This document shows, piece after piece, positions 44,066-53,733 of a stretch of 64,000 nucleotides of DNA. Position numbers and translations under genes: made by a program. Each line of letters opens with the position of its first letter. Position 1 is the stretch's first letter. The DNA is from Sphingobacteriia bacterium (GTDB lineage: Bacteria; Bacteroidota; Bacteroidia; Chitinophagales; Chitinophagaceae), in NCBI GenBank assembly GCA_947452295.1, contig CANGCK010000015.1:1-64000 (forward strand), given 5' to 3'. The notes beneath the pieces are model-generated. The model was not told the DNA's origin. It did not search any database and saw only the letters and a program-made list of their open reading frames with translations.

Positions 44066-47000
44066 TTAGAAGCCCAAATTTAAAGTAACTTGGTATGATT
44101 TCATATTAGGAATAGTGCTATGGTCAATACCTCTATCGAAAGCTGAGTTAGCAGTACCTGAACTAATTTCAGGATCCATTCCATCGTACTTAGTAATGGT
44201 CATTAAGTTTCTTCCGCTTAATACCAATTGACATTTTTTCAACCAGTTCTTTTTAGCAAATTTGGAGAAATCTATACCAACAGAAACGTTTCTCAAACGA
44301 ACAAATGATGCGTCTGAATAGAAATAATCTTTAGTTACGTTGTTACCAACACCTTTTGCAGTAGTACCCAATGCGTAGTATGCACTCGCATAATAAGCAC
44401 TCCAAGCACCAGTTTGTCCATTAATAGTTACAGGCTTAGCAAAGTCGCTGCTGATACCATCACGATACATCCACTCTTTAGTTTGGTTGTAAAGGTGAGC
44501 ACCGCTGATCCAATCGAATTGGAATCCAAAAGTTAAAAACCCTTTGTAGTTAATATTATTGATAAATGAAGAAACCAAAGTTGGATTAGGATCACCTAAA
44601 GATTCAGCTTCATCAGAGAAGAATATTGCTTTAGTGGTTTTGTTCACTACTCTTCCTTCAACAATTTCATAATTACCTTGATTAGCAGATGCAATAAACA
44701 ATGAACCATCCGCACGCTTTTGTGCTACATTGGTTAACGCTTTATAACCATAAATTTCACCAATTTTTCTTCCAGCAGTTAATACTAAACCAGTACTACC
44801 TGCAGAAGTAGCCAATGGAATATCTCCACCAACAACATTATCAATTACAGATGATTGGTGACTGAAGTTAGTTGTTAAATCCCAAGTAAGGTCTTTTGAA
44901 GTATATACCGGAATGTTAACGCCTAACTGCCAACCATTAGATGACATGGTAATTGCGTTGGTTAATAAACTTGTTGCACCAGTAGAAATAGGTACATTTT
45001 GGTAGAATATTGCATTATCGGTATGTCTTTTCCAATAGGTAAAGTTGAAATTAGCAGACTTCAACCAATTGTTTTTCTTATTAAGACTTAATGTAAAATC
45101 AGTACCAATTTCAGTTTCAGAAGAAACTTCCACATCTAAATTAGGATTGTTTAATTTAGTTTTATTGGTGTACGAAATTTCGTTACCAGTAGTTTGAGAG
45201 TTCAAAGTAGGGTATCTATCGAATGGACTAGGTTGTATACCTGCTTTACCATATGCTGCTCTAAATTTCCAAGCAGGAATTACTTCACTTATTTTATCCC
45301 AGAATTTAAATGATTGTAAATTTAAATATCCATTATAGTGAGGGAAAGTAAATGGAGCAGAACCAGCACCAAATGCTGATGAATAGTCTGTTCTAATACC
45401 GGCAGAAATACCACCATAATTACCAATATCAAATTTTTGATCTACTAAATAACCATAAGTAACAAATGGCTCAGAGTAATCCCAAATTACGTGCTGAGAA
45501 CTAGTAGAATTAAAATTAAACGGAGGGTTTAATGGTAAAGTTTGACCCCAAGTATCGTATTCTTTGTAAACATTTTTTCTATAGTCGTAACCAACTAAAG
45601 TACTTGTTTGTAAAGGAAACTTAATATTAAAATCCTTTTCAAAATCAGTATTAATAGTTGCAGTAGCTAAGAAGTTTTGTTTAGTATTATTGTACTGGAA
45701 ATTGTTCATCTCTCCAGTATTATCTGTACCATTGTTATAATAAGCCCAAGAACCATAGTCATTTGAACTTACGTTCTGCGTTTGGTTGTAGTAGGTCCAA
45801 ATATCGTTTTCGTTTTTATAGCTAATACCATATTTAGCATTTAAAATTAAAAACTTATTGATTTTATAGTTGGCTTCTAAGTTTTGTATTACAGTATATT
45901 GCTTGCTATCTCCTTTATTGTATTGAATTTTATAATAAGGGTTAGAAGCGTTTACACTTAAAAAGCTAGCAATCTGGTATGCAGGATAAACACCACCGGT
46001 AACTGTATCTGTTAAGCTGAAGAAAGGTGAAGTGTTTAAAAAACCATATACACCATTCACATTTGCATTTTTTTCGCCTTTACCATAATATAAACCACCT
46101 GGAGCACCAAGCTCTGGGTGCATATCATTTTCTACATAAGCAATATTGGTTACAGAACGTAAAGTAAATCCTTTAAACAACTCTATACCCAAGTTAGCAG
46201 TAATATTAGATTTGTCTAACTTACCATTGTTTTTTAAGAAAGGAGAAGTTGTACGGTTGTTTGCAAAAGATAAATTAAAATCTATTTTATCACTACCGCC
46301 ACTAATACTCAAAGAATTATTTCTAGATTGAGAACCAGTAAATACTTCTGCAAAATGATCGTGGTATTGTAACTTACCAACATAAGGCTGGTTGGCATTG
46401 TTTCTTGGATCTAGGATACCATAACGAGTATAGTTATTGGTTACACCTGGAATACCAGTTAAACCTGCAACATTAGCTCCATATCTATACGCTATAGAAC
46501 TAGAACCCATTACTGAACCATAATCTGGATCGACAGTAATAGGATCTCCAGCATTAAAACCACCACTATTTCTAGCAGAAACGATATTACCAGCTGCGTC
46601 TGTTAAATAAGGATGCAATTTTGCTTTACCGAAATTACCTGAGTTGATGAAATCACTTTGTGCAAGACTGCTCGATAAATTAATATTGATTTTTCCTTTA
46701 GCACCTTTTTTAGTGAAAATTTGAATTACACCATTAGCACCCTGAGCACCATAGATAGTTGCAGATGCAGCACCTTGTACCACCTCTACTCTATCAACCT
46801 GCGTAAGGTCTAAAGTAGTTAAACTAGAAAAAGGAATTTCAACTCCATCTAATAGTATCAAAGGTCTTGTACCATTTTGTACAGTATTAATACCTCTTAA
46901 TACTACGTTAACTTGGTCGCCAGGATTACCTGAAACTGATGAAATTTGCGCACCCGGAATTTTACCAATTAATGCCTGATCGATGGTTGCAGCAGGTATA

Positions 47001-47392
47001 ACCGGCAACTTATCAGACTTAATTGATTCTACCGAAATACCTAACTTCTTTTTAGAAGTAGCCACACCAGAACCGGTTACTACTACTTCACTTAAAGCCT
47101 TAGTATCTGTTGCTAATTTAATCAACAAATTGGTAGCATTTGAAGAAACCTGTTGGTTCTCAAATCCAATTGCCGATACAACTAAATTAGCGCCAGTTTT
47201 AACTTTAATGGAAAATGCACCATTAACATCAGCACTCACACCATTTTTGGTGCCTTTTTCTAAAACAGAAGCCCCGGAAAGCGGGTTTCCTTTGTCGTCT
47301 GTTACTTTACCGGTAACAGTAGTTGTTTGAGCCAAGCCTGTTGCTAATACAAACAGGAAAGCACAAAAACTCATCATCAGTTTTTTTCTCAT
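44066..47392 (-). CDS. SusC-type TonB-dependent importer (module B)
   Basis: This 1108-residue outer-membrane protein has a signal peptide (MRKKLMMSFCAFLFVLATGLAQ region), a carboxypeptidase-regulatory-like domain (GKVTDDKGNPLSGASVLEKG), the LSEVVVTGSG box, the plug with RPLILLDGVEIP and a SusC barrel ending YQVTLNLGF. I start at 47392 (MRKKLMM) because the frame back to 47449 adds 19 residues before the signal. A good -7 promoter element lies at 47474. It is one of three SusC proteins in the window and is not closely similar to the pectin one. Confidence 0.93.
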   Translation of the reverse strand: MRKKLMMSFCAFLFVLATGLAQTTTVTGKVTDDKGNPLSGASVLEKGTKNGVSADVNGAFSIKVKTGANLVVSAIGFENQQVSSNATNLLIKLATDTKALSEVVVTGSGVATSKKKLGISVESIKSDKLPVIPAATIDQALIGKIPGAQISSVSGNPGDQVNVVLRGINTVQNGTRPLILLDGVEIPFSSLTTLDLTQVDRVEVVQGAASATIYGAQGANGVIQIFTKKGAKGKININLSSSLAQSDFINSGNFGKAKLHPYLTDAAGNIVSARNSGGFNAGDPITVDPDYGSVMGSSSIAYRYGANVAGLTGIPGVTNNYTRYGILDPRNNANQPYVGKLQYHDHFAEVFTGSQSRNNSLSISGGSDKIDFNLSFANNRTTSPFLKNNGKLDKSNITANLGIELFKGFTLRSVTNIAYVENDMHPELGAPGGLYYGKGEKNANVNGVYGFLNTSPFFSLTDTVTGGVYPAYQIASFLSVNASNPYYKIQYNKGDSKQYTVIQNLEANYKINKFLILNAKYGISYKNENDIWTYYNQTQNVSSNDYGSWAYYNNGTDNTGEMNNFQYNNTKQNFLATATINTDFEKDFNIKFPLQTSTLVGYDYRKNVYKEYDTWGQTLPLNPPFNFNSTSSQHVIWDYSEPFVTYGYLVDQKFDIGNYGGISAGIRTDYSSAFGAGSAPFTFPHYNGYLNLQSFKFWDKISEVIPAWKFRAAYGKAGIQPSPFDRYPTLNSQTTGNEISYTNKTKLNNPNLDVEVSSETEIGTDFTLSLNKKNNWLKSANFNFTYWKRHTDNAIFYQNVPISTGATSLLTNAITMSSNGWQLGVNIPVYTSKDLTWDLTTNFSHQSSVIDNVVGGDIPLATSAGSTGLVLTAGRKIGEIYGYKALTNVAQKRADGSLFIASANQGNYEIVEGRVVNKTTKAIFFSDEAESLGDPNPTLVSSFINNINYKGFLTFGFQFDWISGAHLYNQTKEWMYRDGISSDFAKPVTINGQTGAWSAYYASAYYALGTTAKGVGNNVTKDYFYSDASFVRLRNVSVGIDFSKFAKKNWLKKCQLVLSGRNLMTITKYDGMDPEISSGTANSAFDRGIDHSTIPNMKSYQVTLNLGF

Positions 47393-47473
47393 GTTATTAA
47401 TTTTAGGTAAAAAGCCGTTTATCAGGCTATTTGACCATGTAAGTAACAATAAAGCTGCTTTAATTCCTTAAGA

Positions 47474-47481
47474 CAAAGTTA
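47474..47481 (-). promoter_or_regulatory. Promoter -7 element for module B
   Basis: On the minus strand the bases read TAACTTTG, a full TAnnTTTG match, 82 bases before the SusC start at 47392. No clear TTTG -33 element is seen. The upstream stretch instead has repeated CCTTAAA blocks that could bind a regulator. Confidence 0.5.
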
Positions 47482-47530
47482 ATTTTAAGGTTTTTTTAAG
47501 GTTTAAGGCAGCATTATTAAGGATTCCGTA

Positions 47531-47563
47531 AAAAAAAGCGGCCTCAATTACTTGAGGCCGCTT
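47531..47563 (-). terminator. Terminator of the module C operon
   Basis: A 12-bp perfect stem, AAGCGGCCTCAA with TTGAGGCCGCTT, with a TTAC loop (47536-47563), is followed on the minus strand by seven T (complement of 47531-47537). It lies 23 bases beyond the DUF1735 gene stop and separates module C from the module B promoter. Confidence 0.93.
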
Positions 47564-47585
47564 AAAATATATAAATATTTATAAT

Positions 47586-48515
47586 TTATTGCTGAATGTA
47601 AATATCAGTTAAATTGCGATAAGCACCTGTAAATGCTACCCAATTAACAACAAATTTATATTTGCCACCAACAACAGTTTGAGTGATAGTTGGCTGTGTA
47701 AATATAGAAATACCATTAGGGGTAAAATCTGCAGCTACCTGATCAGGATTGATTTCTACTTTAAAATTACTCAATACGCCACCAGTATTTTTAAATGAAA
47801 TCAAATAATCTGGTTGTGAGTAGTAACCTGTAGCTACTTTAACAGTTGTAGTGTTAACAGGTATAAATGTAGTAGCTTCACCATAAAAAGATAAGCTGTG
47901 CGGTGCACCAGTTCCTGCAAGATTGTTGTAACGAATAAAATCCCATGAATAAGCACCAGCAATTGGATTACCTAAAGTATGGAAATAAATATGACCGTAG
48001 TTTTTACTAACTGTAAATTTATCAGCAGTAGAAGCTGTCATGGGTACCATGAAGTTCTTCTTACTATCTATTTTACTTGGGTAAAACACCACTTTAGCTG
48101 TTGCAGTTCTTGTACCAGCTTTAATAGTAACTTCTGGAGTTAACAACTTGTACAATGAATCCGGCATTTTTTCATACGTAATTGAATCATTAGAATAGTT
48201 GTTGTTTAAAGCAGTCCAATCAGGCGCTAAAGCAACTTTTAAATCAGCAGCCAAAGTAGCTGGTCCATTTAAAGTTACAGTAAAAGTTGCCGTATCGGAA
48301 GTATGTGAAGCAGGGTACAACAATGTTGATCCGCCAAAGTATTGTAAACCTGAGTTTACAGTTGAACCAGACCCAGCTTCAACCCATTCTAGTTGTAAGA
48401 AGCTGCCTGTTTTATTTAAATCACTAACAGCTGACAAACCTTCATTTTTAGAGCAAGACGTAAGTGTTGCCTGAAGGGCTGTAAAAAGTAGGATATAACT
48501 TAATATTTTTTTCAT
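47586..48515 (-). CDS. DUF1735-domain surface lipoprotein (module C)
   Basis: This 309-residue lipoprotein has the lipobox ATLTSC at about residue 21. A DUF1735 (BT_3987-type) beta-sandwich covers about 60-165, with TFTVTLNGPATLAADLKVAL, YEKMPDSLYKLL and TIKAGTRTATAKVVF. The C-terminal half, ending in TDIYIQQ, is a second beta-domain of unknown type. Such lipoproteins are surface glycan- or peptide-binding accessory proteins of SusC/SusD systems. It is the third and last gene of module C, 23 bases after susD. Confidence 0.8.
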   Translation of the reverse strand: MKKILSYILLFTALQATLTSCSKNEGLSAVSDLNKTGSFLQLEWVEAGSGSTVNSGLQYFGGSTLLYPASHTSDTATFTVTLNGPATLAADLKVALAPDWTALNNNYSNDSITYEKMPDSLYKLLTPEVTIKAGTRTATAKVVFYPSKIDSKKNFMVPMTASTADKFTVSKNYGHIYFHTLGNPIAGAYSWDFIRYNNLAGTGAPHSLSFYGEATTFIPVNTTTVKVATGYYSQPDYLISFKNTGGVLSNFKVEINPDQVAADFTPNGISIFTQPTITQTVVGGKYKFVVNWVAFTGAYRNLTDIYIQQ

Positions 48516-48538
48516 AATCTAAGTTTAAATTTTATTAA

Positions 48539-50092
48539 TTACTGTGCCCAGAAGATTAATGAGGTGAAAGGAGAAATATTCTTAGGAACATTAGCTGAGT
48601 TATAAGCACCTTCAGATGAAGGATATACTATTCTTGCAGGTAACTTATCAGCTCTTGAACTTTCAGACACTGTTGAAGCAAATGTTTGAGTTGCAGTTCC
48701 GCCAGCTATATTAGTTGGGTACTTTGTTCTTCTATATTCGTTCCAAGCTTCTTCACTATTTACAAAATTCAATGCAATGTATTTTTGAGTAATAATTGCT
48801 TCGATTTTTTTGTCATCTGTTGTAGCCAAGTCAAAATTTACTAAATGGGTAGATGCATTGTTTGTCATGTAATCTGTAGCGCTCGTAGAAGGATCAAGAT
48901 CATGAGATCCATCAGGATAAGCTAATACATAACTGAATGCAGCAGTAATACCATTGTTAAATAATGTTTTTGCATCTCCAGTTGCAATATTTCTAACTGC
49001 AGCTTCTGCTTGTAAGAAATAAGATTCTGCAGCAGTAATTAATGGATAACCTGCATCTGGTCCTTTTAAAGCTCCAGTAGTGCTTCCAGCAGTTTTACCA
49101 TCTCTTACAGTACTTGGATACCAGAAACTTCCAGAAGGACAAGACTCTAAGTTATTAGATTCGATACCCAATTGGTTAGTTCCAGTTGTAGGGAACTTAT
49201 AATAAGTTGCTTCACCTCTTACATTATCGGTTAATTTACCACCATTGTAGAATGCAAAAATGTATTTTGAAGGAATCCAAGCTTTGTTTGCATCACTACC
49301 AGTATAGCTAAAGCCCCATGTATTCCATTTAGGATTTTGCTTACCGTTATCGCGCGTATAACCTGGATTAATTAATGCATCTTCTTCTAGGAAACCATCT
49401 GAAGAGAAAGTAGTGTTGGTAAAAGTAACTTTACCACTTGCACGAACTATTAAACGTAATTTAATAGTATTAGCTAATTGCTTCCAGTAATCAGTATCTC
49501 CACCAAATAATACATCACTTTTTCCAAGTGGTGTAACACCAGTAGTTGTATCACCGGCATTGATAAGTGCAATCGCTTTATCTAAATCATCAGCTAATGA
49601 TTTGTAGATTGTTGTTGCACTATCATATTTAGGATTTAATACAGCAGAACCTTTTAAAGCTTGTGAATAAGGTACATCGTTGTACGCATCAACTAATAAC
49701 TGAAATCCTATAGATTTCATAATACGGGCCGCTGCATTAAAGTAACGATATTTCGCTTTTCCTTCTGTATTATCAATGATGTACTGATAATCTTCTAAAT
49801 TGTCGTAGCTTGATGACCAACGACCTGCAAAATCAGAAGCAGTGAAATTATAGGTAAAAGAAGTACCAAATCCACCGTAACCTCCAGCATTAGCAGAATA
49901 TCCCACCAATTGAGCACCATAAGAATTAAACCCACTTAAGTTAGCAGCAGTTGCTGTTAACGCTTGAGGTAAAACTAATTCGGGGGTGGCCGAAGTAGCA
50001 CTATTTGGATCGGCATTAATATCAAGTTTTTTCTGACATGATACAACCAACATCACCAAACCTGCTACCAGAATTGTATTGATTTTTTTCAT
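48539..50092 (-). CDS. SusD-like_2 type lipoprotein (module C)
   Basis: This 517-residue lipoprotein has the lipobox LVVSC after MKKINTILVAGLVML. I take the ATG at 50092; ATGs at 50119 and 50116 are possible but lengthen the N-terminus. It belongs to the SusD-like_2 subgroup: LDINADPNSATSATPELVLPQAL, GGYGGFG and WRSSYDNLEDYQYI in the first part, AAESYFLQAEAAVR and SEEAWNEYRRTKYP in the second part. This subgroup often has peptide or other non-starch ligands. The ligand is unknown. Confidence 0.9.
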   Translation of the reverse strand: MKKINTILVAGLVMLVVSCQKKLDINADPNSATSATPELVLPQALTATAANLSGFNSYGAQLVGYSANAGGYGGFGTSFTYNFTASDFAGRWSSSYDNLEDYQYIIDNTEGKAKYRYFNAAARIMKSIGFQLLVDAYNDVPYSQALKGSAVLNPKYDSATTIYKSLADDLDKAIALINAGDTTTGVTPLGKSDVLFGGDTDYWKQLANTIKLRLIVRASGKVTFTNTTFSSDGFLEEDALINPGYTRDNGKQNPKWNTWGFSYTGSDANKAWIPSKYIFAFYNGGKLTDNVRGEATYYKFPTTGTNQLGIESNNLESCPSGSFWYPSTVRDGKTAGSTTGALKGPDAGYPLITAAESYFLQAEAAVRNIATGDAKTLFNNGITAAFSYVLAYPDGSHDLDPSTSATDYMTNNASTHLVNFDLATTDDKKIEAIITQKYIALNFVNSEEAWNEYRRTKYPTNIAGGTATQTFASTVSESSRADKLPARIVYPSSEGAYNSANVPKNISPFTSLIFWAQ

Positions 50093-50131
50093 AACTATAC
50101 TATTTTTAAAATTCATCATAGACGAATTAAA

Positions 50132-53100
50132 TTAAAATTTAAATCTAACTGTTGCTCCATAATAACGAGAAGGAGGTGTTTGGCTTATACCTGTTAAACC
50201 AATACCATTGCTCGAATTTCCTGCATCACTATATTCAGGATCGGTATAATAGTTATCCTTCGCCATGAATACCAATAGATTTCTACCTTGTACACCAACA
50301 GTAATTCCTTTGATGAATTTAGACTTAGAAACCAATGATGTTGGAATATCATAAGTTAATGCAACTTCTCTTAATTTCCAGAAGTTACCAGATGTAACAT
50401 AGTTAGATTGTACTTCTCTGTTGATACCATCTGTCCAGAAACCGTTGTTACCATTACCATTAGCAATAGAAACATTGGTGTTCTCTACATATTTACCACC
50501 ATCTAAATACACTGAGTTAGGGAATACAAAACTTTTTCTATCATAGATAGCAGTTCTGTAACCTGTACCAGACCAATCCATTTCAGATCCCATAGAATGT
50601 AATGCTTGGTAGCCGCCTCTGTACTCAAGTAATACAGATAATTTTAAGTTTTTGTAAGCAACAGCTAAATCTAAGCCTAACTTATGTTTTGCTACTGCAT
50701 TACCTAAAATAGAAATTGTATCTGATTTAGTTGGTAAGCCAGAAACTTTATCAACAATAACTCTTCCTAATGGATCTCTCTTATAATCAAATCCCATAAT
50801 AACTGGGAATGCCTTTCCAGCAACAGCATAAGAACCAGCAGAAGAACCATAAGTAGCTAAAGCTAATTTAGATAAATCGGCACTGATGAAATTTACATTA
50901 TTGTCTAAGTAAGTATAGTTACCACCTACAGTTACTCTCCAACCAGAAGCTGTTTCTATTGGAGTATAATGTGCAGTTAATTCAATACCCTTACTAGAAG
51001 TTTGTCCAGTATTGGTTCTTAAACTTGTGAAACCAGTTGTGTTAGATACCGCAGTATTAACTGTTTGGTTGTCGGTTGTTGTATTGAAATAAGTAAAGGT
51101 AGAAGTGAATTTATCATTGAATAAATTTAAATCGAAACCTGCTTCAAATCCTTTGGTTACCTCTGGCTTTAAGTTGTTAGATACCAATGTATTTCCAACC
51201 GTGTAGCCAGGTAATGAACCAAATGGAAAACCACTACCTGTTGAAAATGTAGGTAATAATTGGTAAGCACCAAATGTTCCACCTAAGTTAACCTGACCTA
51301 CTTTAGACCAACCACCACGTACTTTTAAATAATTGATGGCAGTATTCTTTTTTAAAGAAGGCAAGAAATCTGTAACGATGAAAGATGCATCAACTGAAGG
51401 ATAGAAAAACTTATTGTTTTCTTTAGATAATACAGACACTTGATCTTGACGTCCGGTAGCATGTAAGAATAAAAATCCTTTATATCCTACTCTGAAATCG
51501 GCATACACACCTTGTTGTCTGGCCATAAAGTTTGCTTCTGAAGCACCCGGAGTTCCAACACCATTGCTAACATTGAATAAATCCGGAATTACTAAACCTG
51601 CTGCAGAAACGTTTACAGATTTAGCTTGGTCTTGTCTCCATTGGAAACCACCAATCAACGTACCAGAGAAATCTTTAATTTTTTTGTTATACTGAAAGAA
51701 TAAATCAGTTAATAAATTAGTAGTATAACCAGAACCATCAGATACAGTTGCAGCAATATCTGATTTAGAACTACCATCAGTATGCTTTGAATATTCTGTA
51801 TAAATAAACTCACCATTCCAAGTTTTGTTAGATCCGTTTTTGGTAGTAATACCTTGACGAGCTACTAAATCTAATCCTGAAATTGGTGCATATTTAACTT
51901 CTACATTGGCAGTTAAATAATCATTTCTAACTGCTTGTCTGTAGTTGTCTGCAGTGAAATATGGATTTTGATACCATGGATTGTAGAAACCAATAGGGTT
52001 AGCAAACTTGTTATTTCTCCAATCTTTATAACGTGTAATATCTACGTTAGAAGGCATGTTTAACATGTTACCGTACATACTACCAGTTTGAGTAGTAATG
52101 TCATAACGGTTTTGTGTGTAACTGGTATTGTAAGAAATATTTACTTTATCACTCAATCGGCGAGTACCATTCACTCTGAATACAGTTCTGTTGTATTTAT
52201 CACCAGGAGTTGTACCAGTAACATCTACATACTGACCAGATAAATATAAAGTAGAGTTTTGATCACCACTTGTTAATGAGAAATCTGTTTGGTTGGTAAC
52301 ACCGCGCTCCCAAAACTTCTCATGACCTGGGTTGTAAGCATATATAGAAGAATCTTGAGAACCATCTTCTAAAAAGTCTCCCAAAGGACGTTTAGTTCCG
52401 TCGAAAGCATCTCCGTAAGATTGGTTTTCTAAGTAACTGAATGGAGTATTGTATCCATAAGCAGTACCACCGGCACCAAATTTAGTTTGGAATTTAGGGA
52501 AGAAAGCTACGTCTTCAATTGTTACTGTATTAGCAAGAGACACAGCGTTAACGCCAGACTTACCTTTTTTAGTAGTAATAATTAAAGCACCATTAGATGC
52601 AGAAGAACCGTATAATGCAGATGCACCAGCACCATTCAATACAGTAACATCTTGAACATCTTCAGGATTTAGATTGCTTAAAACTTCACTAGGAACAATG
52701 ATGTTGTCTAATACAATTAGCGCCTCATTGTTACCAGTTAAAGAACGTTGACCACGAAGTACAATTCTAAAATTAGGGTTAACACCACCATTGGTAGCAT
52801 TAATTTGCATACCGGCAACCTTACCTTGTAAACCACCCGCAATAGTAACCGCTTTACCAGCAGTTAATGCGTCTGCCTTTACAACAGTACTTACGTTACC
52901 CAATTCTTTTCTTTTAGATTTAATACCACCCGCAGTTACAACTACTTCATCCATAATATTTACTTGATCTTTTAAAATCAAGTTTATTTTACTAGATAAG
53001 TTAGCAACTTTAACTTTTTCAGCTTTAAATCCTACAAAACTGAAATTAAGCACATCTCCTGCTGCTGCAGAAATGGTAAACTCACCATTTGCATTGGTTA

Positions 53101-53257
53101 CAGCTGATTTTCCAGCTTTTCCCTGAATGCTGATAGAAACCCCTTCTAGAGGTTTGTAATTCACATCGGTTACTTTACCACTAGCTGTTGAAGATTGCCC
53201 GCTAGCCATGTTTAGAGAAAAAAACATGACTAAAAACATGTACAAAATTTTCTTCAT
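50132..53257 (-). CDS. SusC-type TonB-dependent importer (module C)
   Basis: This 1041-residue outer-membrane protein has a signal peptide of about 20 residues, a regulatory-like domain (ASGKVTDVNYKPLEGVSISIQG), the MDEVVVTAGG box, a plug with EALIVLDNIIVP and LNGAGASALYGSSASNGALII, and a barrel ending YYGATVRFKF. It is the first gene of a three-gene unit (importer, SusD-like_2, DUF1735) with a strong terminator at the end. An imperfect inverted repeat at 53280-53308 lies in its leader. Confidence 0.93.
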   Translation of the reverse strand: MKKILYMFLVMFFSLNMASGQSSTASGKVTDVNYKPLEGVSISIQGKAGKSAVTNANGEFTISAAAGDVLNFSFVGFKAEKVKVANLSSKINLILKDQVNIMDEVVVTAGGIKSKRKELGNVSTVVKADALTAGKAVTIAGGLQGKVAGMQINATNGGVNPNFRIVLRGQRSLTGNNEALIVLDNIIVPSEVLSNLNPEDVQDVTVLNGAGASALYGSSASNGALIITTKKGKSGVNAVSLANTVTIEDVAFFPKFQTKFGAGGTAYGYNTPFSYLENQSYGDAFDGTKRPLGDFLEDGSQDSSIYAYNPGHEKFWERGVTNQTDFSLTSGDQNSTLYLSGQYVDVTGTTPGDKYNRTVFRVNGTRRLSDKVNISYNTSYTQNRYDITTQTGSMYGNMLNMPSNVDITRYKDWRNNKFANPIGFYNPWYQNPYFTADNYRQAVRNDYLTANVEVKYAPISGLDLVARQGITTKNGSNKTWNGEFIYTEYSKHTDGSSKSDIAATVSDGSGYTTNLLTDLFFQYNKKIKDFSGTLIGGFQWRQDQAKSVNVSAAGLVIPDLFNVSNGVGTPGASEANFMARQQGVYADFRVGYKGFLFLHATGRQDQVSVLSKENNKFFYPSVDASFIVTDFLPSLKKNTAINYLKVRGGWSKVGQVNLGGTFGAYQLLPTFSTGSGFPFGSLPGYTVGNTLVSNNLKPEVTKGFEAGFDLNLFNDKFTSTFTYFNTTTDNQTVNTAVSNTTGFTSLRTNTGQTSSKGIELTAHYTPIETASGWRVTVGGNYTYLDNNVNFISADLSKLALATYGSSAGSYAVAGKAFPVIMGFDYKRDPLGRVIVDKVSGLPTKSDTISILGNAVAKHKLGLDLAVAYKNLKLSVLLEYRGGYQALHSMGSEMDWSGTGYRTAIYDRKSFVFPNSVYLDGGKYVENTNVSIANGNGNNGFWTDGINREVQSNYVTSGNFWKLREVALTYDIPTSLVSKSKFIKGITVGVQGRNLLVFMAKDNYYTDPEYSDAGNSSNGIGLTGISQTPPSRYYGATVRFKF

Positions 53258-53617
53258 GAATTTTAGTTTTAGATAAATCCACTTTAATTAGTATCCTAAT
53301 TTAAAGTGTTAATAATTTGTGAAGTTACTACATAATTTAGGGATTTGTTAATCTTATGTTAGATAATAAAAATATAAATTTAATTAACATATATATAATT
53401 GATTATCTATTTATTATAGTGTATAAATATTTTAATTTAAATGTATTGCTACAAACTGGGTAATAAAAAGGCAGTGAAATGGTCTTTTTTATCAGATTCA
53501 CAAGCTAAAAGTCATTATTGACTGAGATGCCTATTAAAACACGGGTACTTTATTAATATATGTTTAATTTTATATTACGTTTATTAATATGTGTAGTTTT
53601 TTTTATGTAAATTTTAT

Positions 53618-53647
53618 TTTGCCATCTTACCTTTTATTGTAATTTAG
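53618..53647 (+). promoter_or_regulatory. Candidate radA promoter
   Basis: TTTG at 53618-53621 and TAATTTAG at 53640-53647, 18 bases apart, fit the Bacteroidota TTTG / TAnnTTTG promoter with one mismatch. Transcription would begin near 53654, about 80 bases before the radA start codon. Confidence 0.45.
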
Positions 53648-53677
53648 TGCTAGAATTTAATGGGTTAGTAAGTAATG

Positions 53678-53703
53678 GGGCCAGCAGCAATGTTGGCCCT
53701 TTT
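53678..53703 (+). terminator. Terminator-like hairpin in the radA leader
   Basis: GGGCCAGCA (53678-53686) pairs with TGTTGGCCC (53691-53699), with one G-T pair, around a GCAA tetraloop, followed by TTTT. It lies 31 bases before the radA start codon and after the candidate promoter, so it may attenuate radA or end a short RNA. Only position and shape support this. Confidence 0.55.
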
Positions 53704-53733
53704 GCTTTTAAGCATTCTTTTGAACAAATTATT

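Larger units (their letters stand above)
53258..53733. other. Intergenic region between module C and radA
   Basis: These 476 AT-rich bases between divergent genes hold no convincing gene. On the module C side an inverted repeat (CACTTTAATTAG at 53280-53291 with CTAATTTAAAGTG at 53296-53308, one bulge) lies 23-51 bases upstream of the SusC start. On the radA side a candidate promoter and a terminator-like leader hairpin are listed separately. Nothing is recognised in the middle (about 53400-53600). Confidence 0.6.
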
